This document shows positions 35,456-44,897 of a DNA stretch of 64,000 bases, piece by piece. Below the pieces are notes generated by a model. The model did no database searches, was not told the origin of the DNA, and saw only the letters and a program-made list of their open reading frames with translations. How positions within the stretch are numbered: position 1 is the first letter of the stretch; each line of letters opens with the position of its first letter. The position numbers and the translations under genes were made by a program. The stretch is from Bacteroidota bacterium. GTDB lineage: Bacteria > Bacteroidota > Bacteroidia > Bacteroidales > SKPS01. The DNA is taken from assembly GCA_022709695.1 (NCBI GenBank), contig JAKLII010000002.1, forward strand, positions 216,955-280,954, read 5' to 3'.

Positions 35456-36715
35456 TTAATCCTTCAGGCAACGGACGGAAAAACCTGATTTCTTGGCTCT
35501 TTTTTCCAGATCTATCTGAACACCATCATGAAATAATGCAATCACCCAAGCGTCGATGTTATCGTAGATCGTAGAGGTCCGCCAGCGTCCCTGGTTGCCA
35601 AAATCATTGAATGACGCACCGGCGCAATAAAGTCCTCCCCCGGGCAAGGCTGAAAACCCGCTGGAGTTGGTGGCCCCCGTGTTAGGGCTATTCCAGAGGC
35701 TGGTCGATTTCATTTCCCCTCCGGCCACAAGTTCTCCACCAAGCTGATTGTATAGAACCGTCCATTCGGCATCCGATGGAACGTGCCAGCCAACCGGGCA
35801 TAAATAGCCTGTGTCAACCGCATACCAGTTGTACAATGCTCCATAGGTTGCCGAATAGGAGATGGAATCATTATTATAATAGCAACGTGCACTTGAAGTC
35901 AGGTTGACAAAGGTCGCAATGTCCGTGATGTTGGGAATGACCCACCCGTTGCTGTGCCTGGTGGTATTCAGATTCTCCGCCATCCAGGTCTGTGCGCCAA
36001 TAGTCACCACGGGGTAGTGGTTACCGTCGCCATCGGTGCAGCCGATGAAGTTGAAATCCAAAGTCTGGCTCTGGGTGGGCACAAGCGTTACAACCCTGGA
36101 GTAATTGCCCGAGATTCCTTTGAGGAGCAGCCGCTCCCCGGCGTTGTACTGCATCTGGATGGTGCCAAAAAGTTTTGCATGGGGGGAATTAATGCTGCCA
36201 ATTTGACCCTGGCGGAAATAGGGTTGATCCGTGCTGGTACTCAGGGAAATTAGTCTGTCCGTAGACTGTTTGCACGATGTTTTCACCCGGACGGTATAAA
36301 GCCCCTGTTGAAGCCCGCCTGCACTGAATGTCTGGATTCCCTGCTGCATGTAGGCCTCTTCCCTGATCACAAGTTGCCCGGCCAGGTTCGTGATGTCTAT
36401 GGAAACCCTGCCTGCCTGTGGATTTTCAAATGCAATCAGGCATTCACCTGCCACAGGGTTTGGGTAAATCTTTAATCCTCTCTCCTCACTACTTCCACTT
36501 ATCTCCACAACCCCTATGGAAGTCACAAGTTCCAGAATATCCGCCCCGTTCAGGGTCAGTGTTGTTCCCTGGGTAAGGTTTTGTACTTTAACGGTCGATA
36601 CGACAGAGCTTAATCCAGAGCCTGTGAAGGTGATCTGGTAGGGTTGGGCAATCAGCAAGGATGGGTCATTAAAAAAACCTATCAGCAATGATGAAATTAC
36701 CATTAGTTTTTTCAT
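35456..36715 (-). CDS. FISUMP-domain secreted protein with an internal sorting-tail-like domain
   Basis: 419 residues. Signal peptide, then at ~80-160 a domain reading ERGLKIYPNPVAGECLIAFENPQAGRVSIDITNLAGQL ... QGLYTVRVKT, which is the type A sorting fold but lies internally. The C-terminal half (~230-419) is a Fibrobacter succinogenes major paralogous domain: DGNHYPVVTIGAQTWMAENL, ALYNWYAV, CPVGWHVPSDAEWTVL, GFSALPGGG, FSVRCLKD. Function unknown; surface-associated. It lies directly downstream (35 bp) of the response regulator gene and may be co-transcribed with it. Confidence 0.85.
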   Translation of the reverse strand: MKKLMVISSLLIGFFNDPSLLIAQPYQITFTGSGLSSVVSTVKVQNLTQGTTLTLNGADILELVTSIGVVEISGSSEERGLKIYPNPVAGECLIAFENPQAGRVSIDITNLAGQLVIREEAYMQQGIQTFSAGGLQQGLYTVRVKTSCKQSTDRLISLSTSTDQPYFRQGQIGSINSPHAKLFGTIQMQYNAGERLLLKGISGNYSRVVTLVPTQSQTLDFNFIGCTDGDGNHYPVVTIGAQTWMAENLNTTRHSNGWVIPNITDIATFVNLTSSARCYYNNDSISYSATYGALYNWYAVDTGYLCPVGWHVPSDAEWTVLYNQLGGELVAGGEMKSTSLWNSPNTGATNSSGFSALPGGGLYCAGASFNDFGNQGRWRTSTIYDNIDAWVIALFHDGVQIDLEKRAKKSGFSVRCLKD

Positions 36716-36750
36716 ACGATCACAGATATTAAATTTCTATTTTGGGAACA

Positions 36751-37380
36751 TTATATATTCCTTCGAAAAGCTCTATTGATGGCATCAGTACGCGAATGAA
36801 CATGTAACTTTTCATAAATATTCCTCACATAGGTTCTCACTGTCTCGAGACCAATGTGCATCATTTCAGCAATTTCTTTGTACTGGTATCCTCTGGCCAA
36901 TTGCTGTAAAAGTTCCATCTCACGTGTGGTCAGCCCTTCCAGCCCTTCAGGTATCTGGTTGGCCTGGTGGAAGTTCTGGATCACATACCGGGCGATCTGG
37001 GCCGACATCGGGGAACCGCCAGCAACTATTTCCCTGATAGCCTGAATTACCTTATCGGGGGTTGAGTTTTTCAGAATGTAGCCGGTAGCGCCGGCACAAA
37101 GTGCCGCAAAGGTGCGCTCCTGGTCCTCGTGCACACTAAAGATGAGGAACTGCACTTCAGGTTTTAACGGCTTCAGCTTCGAGACGCAAGCGATGCCGCT
37201 GATTCCGGGCAGGCTGATGTCCATCAGCACTACATCCACCTCCAGATCCTGGTATACCTCCATCAGGTCCTCCGCCTGTTTATAAGACCCGACCACCAGG
37301 ATGCCGTCTGCCTCCGAGAGAAAGTACTCCATCGAATAGCGCACATCCGCATCATCCTCCACAATGGCAATCCTGATCAT
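36751..37380 (-). CDS. NarL/LuxR-type response regulator
   Basis: 209 residues. Receiver domain with acidic pocket EDD (8-10), phosphoacceptor Asp54 (VDVVLMDISLPG) and conserved Lys near 104. LuxR-type HTH (~147-205): LTTREMELLQQLARGYQYKEIAEMMHIGLETVRTYVRNIYEKLHVHSRTDA. Cognate kinase is the TPR-histidine kinase upstream in the same direction. The gene is preceded by a motif copy (R1), suggesting autoregulation. Confidence 0.93.
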   Translation of the reverse strand: MIRIAIVEDDADVRYSMEYFLSEADGILVVGSYKQAEDLMEVYQDLEVDVVLMDISLPGISGIACVSKLKPLKPEVQFLIFSVHEDQERTFAALCAGATGYILKNSTPDKVIQAIREIVAGGSPMSAQIARYVIQNFHQANQIPEGLEGLTTREMELLQQLARGYQYKEIAEMMHIGLETVRTYVRNIYEKLHVHSRTDAINRAFRRNI

Positions 37381-37390
37381 GATTTTTTTG

Positions 37391-37439
37391 TAAATTTAAG
37401 GTGCCATACAGCGGTTGTCAATCACATATAAGTAGATAT
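37391..37439 (-). promoter_or_regulatory. Response-regulator box, copy 1 (R1), with -7-like element
   Basis: TTGTCAATCACATA then TAAGTAGATAT (plus-strand reading 37415-37439) lies upstream of the regulator gene. The minus-strand box TAAATTTA (37398-37391) is 16 bp closer to the gene. The last base deviates from TAnnTTTG, as expected for an activator-dependent promoter. Confidence 0.6.
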
Positions 37440-37440
37440 C

Positions 37441-39900
37441 TCATACCCCTGCTACCGGGCCCTGCAACAGGATGTGGGTGCCGGGAACCTCCTGCGGAAC
37501 AATGCTGAAGGTACCTCCCACACTCTCCATACGCTGCCGCATGTTCTTCAGGCCATTCCGGTGATTGTTTTCAGATGCCTTGCCTATGCCAATACCGTTG
37601 TCGGCAATGAGAATCCGGTACAACGGTCCATCGACCCTGAAATCTACCTGCACGGAATCTCCTTTGGCATGCTTCACCACATTGTGCAGTGCCTCCTTGA
37701 TCACGGCGAAAAGGGTTCGTTTGACATCCGGATTGAAGCGCATACCGTTCCGTTTCTCGGGGAAGGTTACGTTTACCTTGTAGCCCGTTGGTTCAAAATA
37801 CTCCATGATGTAGGTCCGCAGATAAGCGTAAAATCCCTCCAGGTTGTCGCGGTCGGGGTCGATGGCCCAGATGATCTCCCCAATTCGCTCCACTGCTGCC
37901 CGGGACGACTCCGCAATCCTGTCAATCACCCCGCCAACAGAGGCATATTCGGCCTGTGCCACCTTCCTGCCGGCCATCTCGCACAACCAAACGATCCTGG
38001 TGAGGCCACTGCTGATTTCATCGTGCATATCCTGCGATATACGCCTGCGGATCGCCTCCTTCTCCTTCTGCTTCTCCGTTTCGATGAGCTGGGCCTGTGT
38101 TTGCTGAAGCTTACCCAGGGTTGTGGAGAGCTCCTCATTGCTCCCTTTCAGCAAAGCATTTACCTGATTGATCTCATTATTCAGCGCCTGCAAACGACGG
38201 TTGAACTTCCGCTGCTTCCTGATATTCCGGAAAAGGTATAACAGGAATATCAGGCTTGCCAGGATCAGTCCATACGAAATATTCCGCTGCAGTGACCTGA
38301 TCCTGATTTTCTGGCCAGCCAGCTCATGCTCCCTTCCAAGCAAAGCAAGCTGCCTCTCTTTCGCCTTATTTTCCAGGTCCACCACCTGGAGGTCCGCCAT
38401 CTTCTGCAGGTAGGCCAGGTGGCTCATCTCCTGCTCCTTGCGGCTCAGATCCAGCTCCTTTGATTGCAGCAGGCGTGCCTGTTCACTGGTCTTAAGCAGC
38501 AACAACTTTTGCTGCAACATTTCTGTTGACACCCGGGCATTCAGGTCACTCACCTCCTTTCCATGGCGCAGTTCCCTCTCTCTGGCCTCAAACTCATACT
38601 GCATCTCCCTGCGCTGGATCTCCTTCAGCTTCTGGTTGTTGTTCAGGGAATCCCGGATGAGGATGTGCGCCTGGTAATAGTACAGGGCGGAATCAAACCG
38701 CCCCATGCTTTCATGCACCTGTGAAAGTCTTTTTAAAGCTAGTCTTTGCTTGTCGAGGTTTTTCAGGGTATCAGCCATGGCAAGCGCCTGGTGCAGGAAC
38801 GGAAGGGCTTTATCAAACTGTCGCATCCAATAATAGGTCTCCCCGATAAGGTAAAGAACAAAGTTGTGGGAAAACCAATTTTTTGTCATCAAAGTCAACT
38901 CCAAATCGCTGTAAAGAAATTTCAGGGCTAATTCATGCTGACTGGTAGCTCCGGATTCATAACCCCGAAAAGTACCATCCCTTCTAAGCATCTCATAATC
39001 CGCATCACAAAGGTTGCTCAGTCTGTTTGCCAGGTTCATCCGGGAAAAACTGAGAATCCCGTAATTTGAATCTGCCAGTCCGATTTCATAGGCATCCAGT
39101 AAGTAGTTGAAACATATTGATTTGTCAGAATGGTTTAGGTAAGAAATACCGATATTCAAGTTCACCTGGGCCATTCCCATTCTATTGCCCAGATCCTTGT
39201 AACAGATGAGCGATTTTTCATAATATTCACGTGCTTTGTCAACCTCATTCAGATAGTTGAATACATTGCCAATATTCATGTAACAATTGGCAGCTTTATT
39301 TTTGTCCTTTGCCTCCTCAAAGAAAGCAAGGGCTTTCAGGTGATAGTTCAGCGCTTCCTGATAATCACCCATTATGCAGTAGATTACCCCAAGATTATCC
39401 TGATTGGCGGCTACTCTATCTTTTAATCCAATGGATTTATTGATCGCTTCGGCATTCAGAAGCAGTGGAAGGGCTTTGGCACCTTTGCCCGAGTTAATCA
39501 GGACATTGCTATAATTATGAATTAATCTTGCAATCTCGATGCTGTCGTTGATTTCCTTTGCCAGCTTTATGGCTTCCTCATATGCGAGTTCGGATTTCGG
39601 GATATTGTCCATGGATGACCAGGCCTGTCCCATCAGATTGTATGCCTCGATCATTGACTTCTTAACCCTGAATTTTTCCGCAAGGGATTGTGCCTCTCCG
39701 CAATACGAAATGGCTGCATTAGGATTTTTTTTAACGATGGCGCCAGCTAGCTCCAGCAGCAATCTGCAACGCGTCGTATCTCTTTCCTGATGTGCCTGAA
39801 GTTCTCTGGTCAGAGTGGTTTCCCGGGAATCCTGCGCCAATGCGGGGTATTGACAGGTCAACAGGATCAATAATCCCAGAAAGAGGAAATATTTTTTCAT
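37441..39900 (-). CDS. TPR-containing sensor histidine kinase (HisKA_3 type)
   Basis: 819 residues from the ATG at 39900 (MKKYFLFLGLLILL signal/anchor). A longer reading to 40041 lacks a signal and crosses the promoter, so it is rejected. N-terminal periplasmic TPR array (~60-430), a coiled coil (~450-560), a single membrane helix (YGLILASLIFLLYLF), then a cytoplasmic coiled coil. HisKA_3 dimerisation helix has phosphoacceptor His626 (RRRISQDMHDEISSGL); HATPase_c has KEALHNVVKHA (N box) and ADNGIGIG (G1). It senses an unknown extracytoplasmic signal and should phosphorylate Asp54 of the NarL-type regulator 60 bp downstream. Confidence 0.92.
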   Translation of the reverse strand: MKKYFLFLGLLILLTCQYPALAQDSRETTLTRELQAHQERDTTRCRLLLELAGAIVKKNPNAAISYCGEAQSLAEKFRVKKSMIEAYNLMGQAWSSMDNIPKSELAYEEAIKLAKEINDSIEIARLIHNYSNVLINSGKGAKALPLLLNAEAINKSIGLKDRVAANQDNLGVIYCIMGDYQEALNYHLKALAFFEEAKDKNKAANCYMNIGNVFNYLNEVDKAREYYEKSLICYKDLGNRMGMAQVNLNIGISYLNHSDKSICFNYLLDAYEIGLADSNYGILSFSRMNLANRLSNLCDADYEMLRRDGTFRGYESGATSQHELALKFLYSDLELTLMTKNWFSHNFVLYLIGETYYWMRQFDKALPFLHQALAMADTLKNLDKQRLALKRLSQVHESMGRFDSALYYYQAHILIRDSLNNNQKLKEIQRREMQYEFEARERELRHGKEVSDLNARVSTEMLQQKLLLLKTSEQARLLQSKELDLSRKEQEMSHLAYLQKMADLQVVDLENKAKERQLALLGREHELAGQKIRIRSLQRNISYGLILASLIFLLYLFRNIRKQRKFNRRLQALNNEINQVNALLKGSNEELSTTLGKLQQTQAQLIETEKQKEKEAIRRRISQDMHDEISSGLTRIVWLCEMAGRKVAQAEYASVGGVIDRIAESSRAAVERIGEIIWAIDPDRDNLEGFYAYLRTYIMEYFEPTGYKVNVTFPEKRNGMRFNPDVKRTLFAVIKEALHNVVKHAKGDSVQVDFRVDGPLYRILIADNGIGIGKASENNHRNGLKNMRQRMESVGGTFSIVPQEVPGTHILLQGPVAGV

Positions 39901-39938
39901 CTGTACGGGATTGATCAGAAAAATATATTGAGAAGATT

Positions 39939-39946
39939 CAAAGATA
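39939..39946 (-). promoter_or_regulatory. Bacteroidota -7 element (TATCTTTG) of the kinase gene
   Basis: Perfect match on the minus strand, 38 bp upstream of the ATG at 39900. The kinase is thus not under the box found before the regulator. Confidence 0.55.
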
Positions 39947-39975
39947 CGAACAGAATATGCCTTTTCTGCAATGGA

Positions 39976-40022
39976 TATTAAAAACTTTGAGGCCGGGCAA
40001 AAGTTACCGGGCCTCAAAGTTT
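39976..40022 (-). terminator. Strong terminator of the 791-residue T9SS gene
   Basis: The perfect 13-bp stem AAACTTTGAGGCC/GGCCTCAAAGTTT (39982-39994, 40010-40022) is followed on the minus strand by a T-rich run (TTTTTAATA). Confidence 0.85.
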
Positions 40023-40058
40023 CAATCTGATACAGGCACATTGAAAGGAGCCACAGAT

Positions 40059-42434
40059 TTATTTGGTAATGCTGACTTTTTCCACCGAACGGCCATCCCC
40101 GCAGCGAACTTCTACAAGATACATTCCTGCAGGTATGTCACTTACATCCATCAGGACACCATTGGCCCCGGGAGACACCAGATCATCCAGGCATCTGACG
40201 AGTCTGCCCATCATATCATACAGGCTTACCTTTACCACTCCTTGTTCCGTGGCATCAAAATCTACATTAAGCTCATAAGATGCCGGGTTGGGGTAAATCA
40301 TAAGATCTTCGAGTTCAAGGGTAGAGGAGGCGGATTTTGAGCAAGCGTATATGTTGACCAGAAGGTTATAGCATTTGTTGGGATCAAACGTGCCGTTGAG
40401 TGCCGAAACCTTGATATAGTAGGTGCCTGCTGCTGCCTTCGTATAATCAAAGCTGTAGGATACTCCGTATTGCTGGATAGGTGCCAGCAGGGTTCCCGTA
40501 GATTTATACAACTGAACCCGGAATGCGGGCAGATAATTGGTGAGTTCCACATGGATGCATTTCAGGGTATTGGTATTGTTGAACTTGTACCAGTCAACAT
40601 CCCCAAAGCTTCCAAGGCGCTCGGTAACGGGTGTGTTGGTACTGATCAGCTTGGCATTCGCCAGCGTCTCATTGGCTTCATAGAGGTCCATGCATGTTGC
40701 CGTCACAACATCCCTGATGGTTGACCAATTTCCGGGCGTACCACTACAGACACTCTGCACCTGATACTCATACCTTGCTCCGGAGACCAGGCTATTGATC
40801 GTAACAGGGCTGGTCACTCCGGAAGAAGTCGTCCATGTTGGATTGCCCACCAGGCGGTACTGCAGGTTGTACGCACCGGCTCCGGCAACGCTCTGCCACC
40901 CTATTTTAAGATTATCGGTTTTAATATCGTAGGCATTCACTGCCAACGGTGGGAGGCAACCCACTGCGGACATGTTTCTGTATCTGACGACGGCATAGGC
41001 GTCCCCTTCCGAAATCAGGCAATAATTTCCGGTACCCGGATCATAATCGCCCATATTAGATTCACATACGGCGAGCAAAATCAGGTTTTCTGCCGGATCC
41101 ATGCACACTTCCATGAATCCAACTCCCCAGCTTCCACTGGTCTTTTTGGCCCACTGAAAATTGCCCGAAGCATTGAGTTTGAGCAGAAAGGTCTCAAATG
41201 TTCCCTCGGTAGTTGGAGCTTCGAGATAGTAGGTTGCGCTGCTGGGATCGAAATCTGCCTTGCCATTCAAGGTACCCACGATATAGATATTTCCGGCAGC
41301 ATCCCTTGTCATGGCTCTCGAACTCACTGAGGTTCCGGAGACCAGTATGATTTCGCGGGTATATACCACGGCACCGTTGGATGAGTTGAGCTTTTGTAAC
41401 CTTGCAAGGGGCTTCGGTTTTGTAAGGTATTGGTTGATGTTCTTCAATGTAAACACTGAGCCTGCACCATCGGGGATGATGGCATAGGTGTTTTCTTCAC
41501 CTATGCTCCCTCCCGAGACTTTAGCCCAGACAAGGTTCCCGTCATAGACCCGGATCTCGTAGGCGTCTCCCAGGGAGTTTGTATTTGTACCGGTAACGGG
41601 GTAATAGCCCACTCCGGGATCGAGGTCGCATACGGCTCCGGGAATCGATCCGCCTGCATAGATATCCCAATGGCCATTCGCATCGGTGTAGCCGGAAATG
41701 CAGATGACATTCATACCCTTAATACCGCCCATACAACCAGCCCAAACGAAGTCGCCGGCCGGAGTGAGCCTTAAAAGGAATGCATCGCTGGCGTAAGTGG
41801 AGGGTGCAGTGGCAAGCGTTGAGGTAAGATTGTAGACAGCGCTCCCGGGATCCATGTCGACCGTTCCCGTAAATTGTCCCCCAACGCAGATGTAGCCTGC
41901 ATTGTCCACAAATACCCTTTCAAGATCGTCAAGTCCGGTACCACCGAATTGCTTCACCCATTGAATGACTCCATAGGGGTCGATTTTCATCAGGAAACCG
42001 TCTTTGTTCCCTGCTGAGGTAAGCTGGATGCCTCCAAACTGACAGGAAGTGTTAAAATAACCTACCACATAGATGTTTCCTGAGGCATCGGTGCTGATGC
42101 TGCTCGACTGCTGCGAGGCACCGCTCAGACCGCAATGCAAGCCCCACAGGTAGTTGCCATCGTTGTTGAGCTTTATAACAAGGAAGTCTCGATCTTGCAG
42201 GCCCGAGGTCGAAACCATTTGCACCCCGCTGCCCGGATCAAGGTCCATGTTGCCGGAGAAATCACCGGTGAAGATGATATTCCCGGCGGCATCCATGACC
42301 ATGCCTTGCTGGCTCCAGGTGTTGCTGCCGGTTAAGCCAAAGTTACGTGCCCAGTCGAATTCGTGCGAAGTCTGGGCAAACATGGATCCTGACACCAGGA
42401 GCCCGATGAGAAACGTGCAAAGGTACTTTTTCAT
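40059..42434 (-). CDS. T9SS type A protein with SBBP repeats, Fn3 and PPC domains
   Basis: 791 residues. Signal peptide, then SBBP-type repeats (~25-480: GNIIFTGDFSGNMDLDPGSGVQMV, GNIYVVGYFNTSC, ...). A fibronectin III module (~500-590, LKIGWQSVAGAGAYNLQYR) follows, then a pre-peptidase C-terminal-like domain (~600-700, LGSFGDVDWYKFNNT) and a type A sorting tail (LMIYPNPASYELNVDFDATEQG ... GMYLVEVRCGDGRSVEKVSITK). Large surface protein of unknown ligand. It carries motif copy R2 in its promoter region, so it is the likely main target of the neighbouring two-component system. Confidence 0.85.
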   Translation of the reverse strand: MKKYLCTFLIGLLVSGSMFAQTSHEFDWARNFGLTGSNTWSQQGMVMDAAGNIIFTGDFSGNMDLDPGSGVQMVSTSGLQDRDFLVIKLNNDGNYLWGLHCGLSGASQQSSSISTDASGNIYVVGYFNTSCQFGGIQLTSAGNKDGFLMKIDPYGVIQWVKQFGGTGLDDLERVFVDNAGYICVGGQFTGTVDMDPGSAVYNLTSTLATAPSTYASDAFLLRLTPAGDFVWAGCMGGIKGMNVICISGYTDANGHWDIYAGGSIPGAVCDLDPGVGYYPVTGTNTNSLGDAYEIRVYDGNLVWAKVSGGSIGEENTYAIIPDGAGSVFTLKNINQYLTKPKPLARLQKLNSSNGAVVYTREIILVSGTSVSSRAMTRDAAGNIYIVGTLNGKADFDPSSATYYLEAPTTEGTFETFLLKLNASGNFQWAKKTSGSWGVGFMEVCMDPAENLILLAVCESNMGDYDPGTGNYCLISEGDAYAVVRYRNMSAVGCLPPLAVNAYDIKTDNLKIGWQSVAGAGAYNLQYRLVGNPTWTTSSGVTSPVTINSLVSGARYEYQVQSVCSGTPGNWSTIRDVVTATCMDLYEANETLANAKLISTNTPVTERLGSFGDVDWYKFNNTNTLKCIHVELTNYLPAFRVQLYKSTGTLLAPIQQYGVSYSFDYTKAAAGTYYIKVSALNGTFDPNKCYNLLVNIYACSKSASSTLELEDLMIYPNPASYELNVDFDATEQGVVKVSLYDMMGRLVRCLDDLVSPGANGVLMDVSDIPAGMYLVEVRCGDGRSVEKVSITK

Positions 42435-42544
42435 GATTGACAGATTTTAATGCAACATCAGATTCCAATCGATTCTAAGACTGATAATCAATAATTTGAT
42501 GTGGCAATTGAGACCTGAAGCAAGATACAGCCTTAAAACTGTTC

Positions 42545-42593
42545 TAAAAGTACATTGCCAGAAAGGGCTTGTCAATCACATAAAAGTAGATAT
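42545..42593 (-). promoter_or_regulatory. Response-regulator box, copy 2 (R2), with -7-like element
   Basis: TTGTCAATCACATA then AAAGTAGATAT (plus-strand reading 42569-42593), 24 of 25 bases identical to R1. The minus-strand box TACTTTTA (42552-42545) is again 16 bp away, giving the T9SS gene a ~105-nt leader. Confidence 0.6.
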
Positions 42594-42613
42594 TTTTCAG
42601 TCATACATTATCT

Positions 42614-42621
42614 TACCTTTG
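42614..42621 (+). promoter_or_regulatory. Bacteroidota -7 element (TACCTTTG) of era
   Basis: Perfect match, 19 bp before the era ATG. Confidence 0.6.
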
Positions 42622-42640
42622 CCCAAAATCACCCTCCGCT

Positions 42641-43522
42641 ATGCCGCACAAAGCAGGATTTGTCAATATCATCGGAAAACCCAACGTAGGGAAATCGACC
42701 CTTATGAATGCCCTGGTGGGCGAAAAACTCTCCATCATCACCTCGAAGGCACAAACCACCCGGCACCGGATTATGGGCATCGTGAACGGCGATGATTTTC
42801 AGATTGTATATTCTGACACCCCCGGTATCATTGAAAAACCGGGCTACAAGCTGCAGGAGTCGATGATGAAGTTTGTGGAGACGGCACTGGTGGATGCCGA
42901 CATTTTTCTGTTCCTCACCGAACCCGGCGACCGGAATTACACGGATGAATTCATCGGCCGGATTACCTCCGGCAACATCCCTTTGCTGGTGCTCATCAAC
43001 AAAGTGGATCTGGCCGGTCAGGAAGCGGTGATGGAGGCCATCGGATACTGGCAGCAGCGGCTCCCGCAGGCCCGGGTGATGCCGGTATCAGCACTCCATA
43101 AGGCGGGAGTGGAAGGGGTGTTTGAAGCAATCCTGGGGATGCTGCCCGAATCGCCGCCCTTTTACGATAAAGATGAGCTCACCGACCGGTCGATGCGCTT
43201 TTTTGTAGCCGAAATTATCCGCGCCCAGATCCTGGTGCAGTTCAAGAAGGAGATCCCATACTCGGTTGAAGTGGTGGTGGAGCGTTACCTGGAGGAGGAA
43301 GATCCCTTGCAGATCGAGGCGGTGGTATATGTGGAGCGCGAGTCGCAGAAAGCAATTCTGATCGGCCATCAGGGAGCGGCCATCAAGCGGTTGGGGACCA
43401 CTGCCCGCAAGGAGATCGAAGCATTTGTCGGGCGGCATATCTACCTGGACCTCAGAATCAAAGTAAGCAAGGAGTGGCGGGAAGACCCGCGTCAGCTCAA
43501 ACGGTTTGGCTACGAGCAGTAA
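42641..43522 (+). CDS. era: GTPase Era
   Basis: 293 residues, normal length. G1 GKPNVGKS (12-19), G2 TT (39-40), G3 DTPG (59-62), G4 NKVD (120-123). A C-terminal KH domain (~200-290) has IGHQGAAIKRLG as the GxxG loop. It binds the 3' end of 16S rRNA and acts in 30S assembly. der follows 70 bp on with its own promoter. Confidence 0.96.
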   Translation: MPHKAGFVNIIGKPNVGKSTLMNALVGEKLSIITSKAQTTRHRIMGIVNGDDFQIVYSDTPGIIEKPGYKLQESMMKFVETALVDADIFLFLTEPGDRNYTDEFIGRITSGNIPLLVLINKVDLAGQEAVMEAIGYWQQRLPQARVMPVSALHKAGVEGVFEAILGMLPESPPFYDKDELTDRSMRFFVAEIIRAQILVQFKKEIPYSVEVVVERYLEEEDPLQIEAVVYVERESQKAILIGHQGAAIKRLGTTARKEIEAFVGRHIYLDLRIKVSKEWREDPRQLKRFGYEQ

Positions 43523-43565
43523 CCCAATGCCGGGGTAGCTCAAGGCACTTCTGGCAAAGAATCCC

Positions 43566-43573
43566 TATCTTTG
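43566..43573 (+). promoter_or_regulatory. Bacteroidota -7 element (TATCTTTG) of der
   Basis: Perfect match 18 bp before the der ATG at 43592. A TTG at 43571 lies inside it and so cannot be the start. Confidence 0.6.
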
Positions 43574-43591
43574 CCGCAAAATCCTGTTTAT

Positions 43592-44896
43592 ATGCCGAAT
43601 ATGCTGGCCATCGTTGGCCGTCCCAATGTGGGAAAATCGACCCTGTTTAACCGCCTTATCGGCAACCGGCAGGCCATTGTACATGAATCGAGCGGAGTAA
43701 CCCGCGACCGCCACTACGGCCAGTCGGAATGGAACGGCATCACCTTCAGTGTGATCGATACCGGAGGATATGTGGTGGGGTCCGAAGATGTGTTCGAAGA
43801 GGAGATCCGGAAACAGGCAGCGCTGGCCATCGAAGAGGCCGATGTGATTCTGTTTGTTGTGGATGGGCGTGAAGGGATTACCGGCATGGATCAGGATGTA
43901 GCCGGCATTCTCCGGAAATCGAAAAAACCGGTGTTTCTGGCGGCCAACAAAATCGACAATCCGGGAAGCTACCTGCAGACCACGGAGTTCTACCGTTTTG
44001 GTCTGGGTGAGGTATGGCCTGTATCGGCCGTCAACGGCCAGGGTACCGGCGATCTGCTGGACGAGCTGGTGAAGCATTTTACCCCTGAAGCCCCGGTGAT
44101 CGATGACGACCTCCCCCGTTTTGCCGTGGTGGGGCGCCCCAATGTGGGGAAATCTTCGTTCATCAACGCCCTCATCGGCACCGACCGCAACATCGTAACC
44201 CCGGTAGCCGGCACCACCCGCGATACCATCGACACCCGGTACAACAGTTTCGGCTTCGATTTCTACCTGGTGGATACGGCAGGACTTCGCCGCAAGGCTA
44301 AAGTGAAGGAAGATATAGAGTTCTACTCAGTGATGCGTTCCATCAGGGCCATTGAAACCGCCGATGTGTGTTTGCTGATGGTGGATGCCCAGCAGGGATT
44401 TGAAGCACAGGACATCAATATCTTCCATCTTGCAGAAAAGAACAACAAGGGCATCGTGATCCTTGTGAACAAATGGGACCTGATCGAAAAAGGGAGCAAC
44501 ACCCACCTGGCCTTCGAACGGCAGATCAGGGAGAGAACCGCACCCTTCACCGACATCCCGGTTCTGTTTACCTCGGTCATCAACAAACAGAGGATCCATA
44601 AAGCCCTGGAGACAGCTTCGAAAGTGTTCCAACAGCGTAAGCTGAAAATCAGCACAGCTCAGTTGAACAAGGATGTGCTCCCCATCATCGAGAAAAACCC
44701 TCCCCCGGCCTGGAAAGGGAAATATGTGAAGGTGAAATATATCACCCAGTTGCCCCTGGCCTACCCTGCCTTTGCCGTCTTCTGCAACTTTCCAAAATAT
44801 GTAAAAGATCCCTACAAGCGGTTTCTGGAGAACCGGATCAGGGAGCTGTACGATTTTACCGGGGTTCCGGTGCAGGTCTATTTCCGCGAGAAGTAA
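43592..44896 (+). CDS. der: GTPase Der (EngA)
   Basis: 434 residues from the ATG at 43592 ([16 protein letters not shown]). Two tandem G domains: G1 motifs GRPNVGKS at 9-16 and again near 175 ([12 protein letters not shown]), G3 DTGG and DTAG, G4 NKID and NKWD. A C-terminal KH-like domain ends PVQVYFREK. Needed for 50S ribosome assembly. Two bases separate it from the S4 protein gene, so the two form an operon. Confidence 0.96.
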   Translation: MPNMLAIVGRPNVGKSTLFNRLIGNRQAIVHESSGVTRDRHYGQSEWNGITFSVIDTGGYVVGSEDVFEEEIRKQAALAIEEADVILFVVDGREGITGMDQDVAGILRKSKKPVFLAANKIDNPGSYLQTTEFYRFGLGEVWPVSAVNGQGTGDLLDELVKHFTPEAPVIDDDLPRFAVVGRPNVGKSSFINALIGTDRNIVTPVAGTTRDTIDTRYNSFGFDFYLVDTAGLRRKAKVKEDIEFYSVMRSIRAIETADVCLLMVDAQQGFEAQDINIFHLAEKNNKGIVILVNKWDLIEKGSNTHLAFERQIRERTAPFTDIPVLFTSVINKQRIHKALETASKVFQQRKLKISTAQLNKDVLPIIEKNPPPAWKGKYVKVKYITQLPLAYPAFAVFCNFPKYVKDPYKRFLENRIRELYDFTGVPVQVYFREK

Positions 44897-44897
44897 G

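Noticed and set aside
39901-40041. 47-residue N-terminal extension of the histidine kinase
   Set aside because: It spans the promoter and destroys the signal peptide that begins at 39900.
43571-43591. TTG start for der
   Set aside because: The TTG is inside the -7 element TATCTTTG; the ATG at 43592 matches family starts.
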